Positions 60,182-64,000 of a stretch of 64,000 nt of DNA are shown piece after piece. The stretch lies in the NCBI RefSeq assembly GCF_003003235.1, contig NZ_PVUE01000001.1, positions 1 to 64,000 on the forward strand. Direction: 5' to 3'. Position numbers and translations under genes: made by a program. This DNA is from Antricoccus suffuscus. Its GTDB lineage: Bacteria; Actinomycetota; Actinomycetes; Mycobacteriales; Antricoccaceae. The notes beneath the pieces are model-generated. The model was not told the DNA's origin. It saw only the letters and a list, made by a program, of their open reading frames with translations, and did no database searches. Each line of letters opens with the position of its first letter. Positions within the stretch are counted from its first letter, which is position 1.

Positions 60182-62376
60182 ACTTCCCTTTCACTAGATC
60201 TGCGGGCGGGTGCGTCATCGGACGGCGCGAGAATCGCCAGCGCGTCAACCGCGCAGGTTCGGCCGCTGGAGGTATCGACGAGGACAGGATTGATGTCGAC
60301 ATCGGCCAGTCGATCGCCAAAATCGTTTGCCAGCCACGAGAGACGACTCACCAGGTCTCCCAAGGCCGGAAGATCAGCGCCAGGTCGTCCGCGTCCCGGG
60401 GTGAGTGCCGCGGCGACCTTCAGTGAGCGAATCATTGATTCGGCGTACTCGCCGCTGATGGGGGCGAGCGCCGCACAGCTGTCTTGCACTGATTCGACCA
60501 GCACTCCACCACTACCGACGACCACGGATGGTCCGAAACTCGGGTCGTTGGTGAACCCGACGATCAGCTCGACATCTCCGTGCACCATCGGCTGCAGTAG
60601 CACCGCGACGTCTGACAGTCCGTGTTCCTCGCCGAGCGCCAGCACCCGTCGCGCCGAGTCCTGAACCTCATCGGCGGCCACGTTGAGTTCGACCGCCCCG
60701 ATGTCGGACTTGTGCACGAGCTGATGCGAAACCAGCTTGATCGCGAACGGTCCATCAAACGCGGCCGCTGCCGATGCCGCATCCTCCGCGTTCTTAGCCT
60801 TTCTAGCTGCCGCAGTCGGGATGCCGTACATCGAGATGATCTGGCTGGATTCCCATTCGCTGAGCTGGGTGCGCCCCCGTGCCACTGCCTTGTCGATAAT
60901 TGCCGCGACACCAACCTGATCGATCCCGTCCGGCCGAGTTGGTGGTGGCGCGCTACGCCACTGTGAATAGTCACATAGACGGGCAAGCGCGGCAGCTGCT
61001 CGATGCGGATCGCTAAAGCACGGAATTCCGCGTTCGTCGAGAATTTGTTGTGATCGTCCAGATCCTCCAGTCCAGACCACGATGATGAGTTTGTCCGCAT
61101 CGGCGTGCACGCGGGTGATTGACTCGATCAGCGCGTCCGCGACCGATTCGCCGCATCCGAGTAGGACAGCAATGTGGTCAGTCCCGGGATGCTCCAGCGC
61201 AATTCTCATGCCGGCTTCGAGCATCGGAGGATTCAGGTACATCTGAGCGCCCAGATCGACGGGATTGTGCACCGACGCCGGTCTGGGTTCGATTGCCGCC
61301 AGACGCTCCGACCACTCGTCCTCCCACTCGGCCATTGTGAGGCCGAGTTCGGCTACTGCATCGGCCATCACTACTCCGCAACCGCCAGAGATCGAGAAAC
61401 TGGTGACGCGCCGCCCGGCAGGTCGCGCGCCGGTGCCGAATATCTTCGCGGCATCGAGCATTTCCTCGACACCGTTCACCCGCACGACGCCGAGTTCACG
61501 AACGACCCCGTCGAAGATCTGATCCGAGCCAGACAACGATGCCGTATGCGTGGCCGCCGCACGTGCTCCCACGAGCGATCGGCCCGACTTGACCGCGATG
61601 ATCGGCTTGTCGAGTTCGCGCGCTGTCGTGAACGCGCTGATGAGCTCGGAGCCATTCGAAACGCCTTCGAGGTAGGTCAGCAGGATCTGCACGTCGTCGC
61701 TGTGAGCGAGTGCTGTCAGGATCTCGCCGGTACTAAGCTCGAGCTCATTTCCAGTAGCGATGTAATGACTCCAGCCGATGCCATGGCGCGTTCCGGCGTT
61801 AAAAATGAAGCTTCCAAACGCTCCACTTTGGCTGACGAACGCCGTGGGACCGTACCGGAGTTCGTCGAGGTCATCTAGGGCAGAGGTGAATGTGGCTGTC
61901 ACGCGGTCTCGGGTGCTGATCATGCCAAGGCAGTTGGGGCCGAGGACGGTCATCTCGCTCTCCCGAATCGCTGCCCGAAGCCGCTGCTCGGTGAGTCGTC
62001 CTAGGTCGGTGCCGGTTTCAGAAAAGCCGCTCGCCGCGACGATCGCCGTGTCGATGCCGATTGCCGCACATTCTCGAATCGCATCAGGAACGGCTTCGGC
62101 CGGGAGCACAATCATCGCCAGATCAACGGGGCCGGGGATGCCCGCGATACGCGCGATAGCGGGGATGCCCTGAACTTCGGTGCGCGTTGGGTTGATCGGA
62201 TACACCGGACCGCGAAATCCGAAGCGTTTCAGGTAGTCCAGCGGGCGACCAGACATCTTTAGCGGATCATTTGACGCTCCGACCACCGCCACCGAGCCTG
62301 GGTACAGCAGATGGCGAAGACTTGCTCGCACCGCGTCGGACGCGCCCTGTCGATTGCCATTCGTCCCCAGCGTCAC
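60178..62376 (-). CDS. ADP-forming acyl-CoA ligase (acetate-CoA ligase family)
   Basis: 732 aa. N-terminal CoA-binding Rossmann domain (LYPGSVAVVGASNDPLKMSG near residues 26-45), a middle ligase-CoA domain (ISGGCGVVMADAVAELG near 330-346) and a C-terminal ATP-grasp domain (about 490-720; DGPFAIKLVSHQLVHKSDIG). It activates an acid with CoA and ATP giving ADP, an alternative to AMP-forming ligases. It starts the three-gene operon and diverges from a LysR gene. Confidence 0.92.
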   Translation of the reverse strand: MTLGTNGNRQGASDAVRASLRHLLYPGSVAVVGASNDPLKMSGRPLDYLKRFGFRGPVYPINPTRTEVQGIPAIARIAGIPGPVDLAMIVLPAEAVPDAIRECAAIGIDTAIVAASGFSETGTDLGRLTEQRLRAAIRESEMTVLGPNCLGMISTRDRVTATFTSALDDLDELRYGPTAFVSQSGAFGSFIFNAGTRHGIGWSHYIATGNELELSTGEILTALAHSDDVQILLTYLEGVSNGSELISAFTTARELDKPIIAVKSGRSLVGARAAATHTASLSGSDQIFDGVVRELGVVRVNGVEEMLDAAKIFGTGARPAGRRVTSFSISGGCGVVMADAVAELGLTMAEWEDEWSERLAAIEPRPASVHNPVDLGAQMYLNPPMLEAGMRIALEHPGTDHIAVLLGCGESVADALIESITRVHADADKLIIVVWTGGSGRSQQILDERGIPCFSDPHRAAAALARLCDYSQWRSAPPPTRPDGIDQVGVAAIIDKAVARGRTQLSEWESSQIISMYGIPTAAARKAKNAEDAASAAAAFDGPFAIKLVSHQLVHKSDIGAVELNVAADEVQDSARRVLALGEEHGLSDVAVLLQPMVHGDVELIVGFTNDPSFGPSVVVGSGGVLVESVQDSCAALAPISGEYAESMIRSLKVAAALTPGRGRPGADLPALGDLVSRLSWLANDFGDRLADVDINPVLVDTSSGRTCAVDALAILAPSDDAPARRSSEREV

Positions 62377-62407
62377 CGGCCAGCTCCCTCAAGTGATGGT
62401 CTTCGTT

Positions 62408-62453
62408 ATTGGATCCATCCCAGAGTAGAGGCGTGGATTATCACGCGTCCAAT
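62408..62453. promoter_or_regulatory. Divergent promoter with an ATTGGA/TCCAAT inverted repeat
   Basis: ATTGGA (62408-62413) and TCCAAT (62448-62453) form an inverted repeat with a 34-base spacer between the LysR and CoA-ligase genes. A LysR tetramer could bridge both sites. The distance and placement fit; binding is inferred. Confidence 0.45.
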
Positions 62454-62508
62454 ACTGAAGCGCAGCGCGACTATGTATGATCAGCGACATAATGGAAGGG
62501 AGTGGTAG

Positions 62509-63435
62509 GTGGAACTTCGCCACCTCGTGGCCTTCGTGGCAGTTGCCGAGGAACTAAGCTTTCGCAAAGCCGCTGAGCGGCTCCAGGTCTCACAACCACC
62601 GCTTTCCCAACAGATCAAACGACTGGAGAGGGATGTCGGCGCGCGCCTGTTGGATCGCGACACTCGTCGGGTCGAACTTACCGCCGCCGGCAGCGCATTC
62701 CTGATCGAGGCCAACCGCGCTCTCGACGCGGCGCGGGCGGCGAAGATGCGCGCGCGCCAAGCCGCTCAAGGCGATATCGGATCCATCGATCTCGGGTTCA
62801 ACGGCCCCGGCAACTCGCACGCGCTCATCCACCTCACGCAGCGGGTACGTACGCGCCTACCCGGTGTTGCCATCGAACTGGTTGGGCCGTACTACAGCGG
62901 CGAGATCGTCGACCTTCTGCGCCGTCGCCGCATCGATTGCGGCTTTGTTCGACTGCCGATCGACCTTCACGACTTGCAAGTCCTCGAAGTGGCCCGAGAC
63001 CAGCTGTATCTCGCCGTCCCGGCGGATCATCGACTTGCCAATCGCGACGAGGTGTCGATCGAAGATATCGCCGACGAAGCTGTTGTGAGCGTGCCGCACG
63101 ATCGGGGGTCGGCCGCGGCAGTCGCGATCGACAACGCCTACCTCGCGCACGGAGTGACGGCGCGCCTCAAACGGATCGCTCCAGACATGCACACTCTCAT
63201 GTTGCTCGTCGCATCGGGCGTCGGGTCCGGTTTCATCCTCGGCACTGCCGCACACCTCATGCTTCCTGGTGTCAAACTGATACGGGTACCCGACATCCCG
63301 CCTATTCCGCTGCTTATCGCCTGGCACGCTGAAAACACCAACCCAACGCTCGCACGTGTGATCGACCTGATCGACGGGTCAATCGGAACCCCGCTCCAGA
63401 CCGATCCCGCTTCGCTGAGCTATCAATCGGAATGA
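62509..63435 (+). CDS. LysR family regulator
   Basis: 308 aa. VAEELSFRKAAERLQVSQPP and LSQQIKRLERDVGARLLDRD are the N-terminal winged HTH, followed by a periplasmic-binding-like inducer domain. The GTG at 62509 gives the standard LysR start (ELRHLVAFVAVAEE). Divergent from the acyl-CoA operon, so probably its regulator. The inducer may be an acyl-CoA or carboxylate. Confidence 0.92.
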   Translation: MELRHLVAFVAVAEELSFRKAAERLQVSQPPLSQQIKRLERDVGARLLDRDTRRVELTAAGSAFLIEANRALDAARAAKMRARQAAQGDIGSIDLGFNGPGNSHALIHLTQRVRTRLPGVAIELVGPYYSGEIVDLLRRRRIDCGFVRLPIDLHDLQVLEVARDQLYLAVPADHRLANRDEVSIEDIADEAVVSVPHDRGSAAAVAIDNAYLAHGVTARLKRIAPDMHTLMLLVASGVGSGFILGTAAHLMLPGVKLIRVPDIPPIPLLIAWHAENTNPTLARVIDLIDGSIGTPLQTDPASLSYQSE

Positions 63436-63505
63436 AGAATTACCGCACGACGGTTGAAATTCCGGGTCTTGATCTGTGCATGTCTACTGGATGGAGGGCC
63501 CAGCG

Positions 63506-64000
63506 ATGGAGCTGCGTCATCTTCGCTACTTCCTGGCTGTAGCCGAGGAACTACATTTCAACCGTGCCGCGCAACGCCTGCAAATCCAGCAGCCGCCGTT
63601 GAGTCAGCAGATCCGCCAGCTTGAGACCGAGCTCGGTGTGGATCTTTTTGTGCGTACGACGCGAAGCGTCCGGCTTACTGAGGCGGGCAGGACATTCATG
63701 GAACATGCGTATGAGGCGATTGAGGTAGTCGAGCGGGCTCGTAAGGCGGCGGTGATGGCGGCGCAGGGTCTGACCGGGAAGCTTCGAGTCGGGTTTACGG
63801 GATCGGCGACGTACGCGCTGCTCCCGTTGGTCGCCAAGAGGTTCAAGGAGGCCTACCCGAACGCCGCGTTGGAGGCGCGGGGTGAACTGATCACCTCCGC
63901 GCAGGTGGCCGCGCTACTGTCCCGGCAGCTCGACGTCGCGTTTGGCCGACTCCTCGCCCCGGTCCCGGAGTTGGAGTTGCGTGTGGTCCGCCGCGAGCGG
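63506..64000 (+). CDS. LysR family regulator (partial, cut by window end)
   Basis: 165 codons to the edge. MELRHLRYFLAVAEELHFNR and AAQRLQIQQPPLSQQIRQLE are the HTH; QGLTGKLRVGFTGSATYALL begins the inducer domain. ATG at 63506 has GGAGGG seven bases upstream; ATG at 63491 is also in frame. Paralogue of the preceding LysR, 70 bp downstream. Its target is outside the window. Confidence 0.92.
   Translation, partial: MELRHLRYFLAVAEELHFNRAAQRLQIQQPPLSQQIRQLETELGVDLFVRTTRSVRLTEAGRTFMEHAYEAIEVVERARKAAVMAAQGLTGKLRVGFTGSATYALLPLVAKRFKEAYPNAALEARGELITSAQVAALLSRQLDVAFGRLLAPVPELELRVVRRER

Noticed and set aside
1-64000. CRISPR arrays, rRNA and complete insertion sequences
   Set aside because: None found: no regularly spaced repeats, no rRNA-like stretches and no intact transposase was recognised.

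Overview
The window is a high-GC actinobacterial chromosome segment. Mycothiol genes (mshA, mshB, a mycothiol-dependent DinB-like enzyme), a CrcB pair, Clp_N and ANTAR proteins, GTG starts, ATGA overlaps and a possible leaderless promoter all fit an actinomycete. I cannot fix the family or genus. I saw no rRNA, tRNA or CRISPR array.

Layout. (1) 1-6300 is an accessory stretch. It opens with the 3' end of a group II intron sitting exactly inside the HNH motif of a 13E12/DUF222-type endonuclease gene. A remnant of a yqgE 5' end follows, then a TetR/NAD(P)-reductase divergent pair, a minus-strand redox operon (zinc alcohol dehydrogenase, aldo-keto reductase, DUF2255, cupin), an XRE/MmyB regulator and a truncated flavodoxin. 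(2) 6340-17133 looks like core chromosome: yqgE, an acyl-CoA dehydrogenase, a GltB-like flavoprotein, acylphosphatase, a mycothiol neighbourhood (Rv2466c-like protein, DinB-like enzyme, MshB, MshA), SixA and BrkB. (3) 17215-20531 holds two small cassettes, each bounded by its own repeat pair: HTH + Clp_N between 26-bp direct repeats, and an AbiEi-N/DUF559 protein between 48-bp hairpin repeats. (4) 20544-26635 has two crcB genes under a fluoride riboswitch, an acyltransferase, a GAF-ANTAR protein, CsbD, small membrane proteins and an NTF2-flavin monooxygenase fusion. (5) 26768-38548 has an SDR with a frameshifted F420-type gene, an AraC regulator, a dipeptide/nickel-type ABC operon, and a histidine kinase paired with a receiver/thioredoxin-reductase-like fusion that lacks the CXXC.

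(6) 38611-49453 is a nine-gene minus-strand acyl-CoA catabolic operon: SDR, two MaoC-type proteins, acyl-CoA dehydrogenase, two CoA ligases, SDR, FMN 2-hydroxyacid oxidase and enoyl-CoA hydratase. A divergent tandem-TetR protein probably controls it, and a PaaI-type thioesterase follows that regulator. The substrate is unknown. (7) 49454-52608 is a decay zone with a LivK-like fragment, a multiply frameshifted PIN gene, an integrase tail and an intact YefM/YoeB-type toxin-antitoxin pair. (8) 52770-57367 is a urease operon (ureABCFGD, no ureE seen). (9) 57668-64000 is a second acyl-CoA cluster (ADP-forming CoA ligase plus two acyl-CoA dehydrogenases) with a divergent LysR, then a second LysR cut by the window end.

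All functions are read from motifs and general family knowledge. No database search was run.
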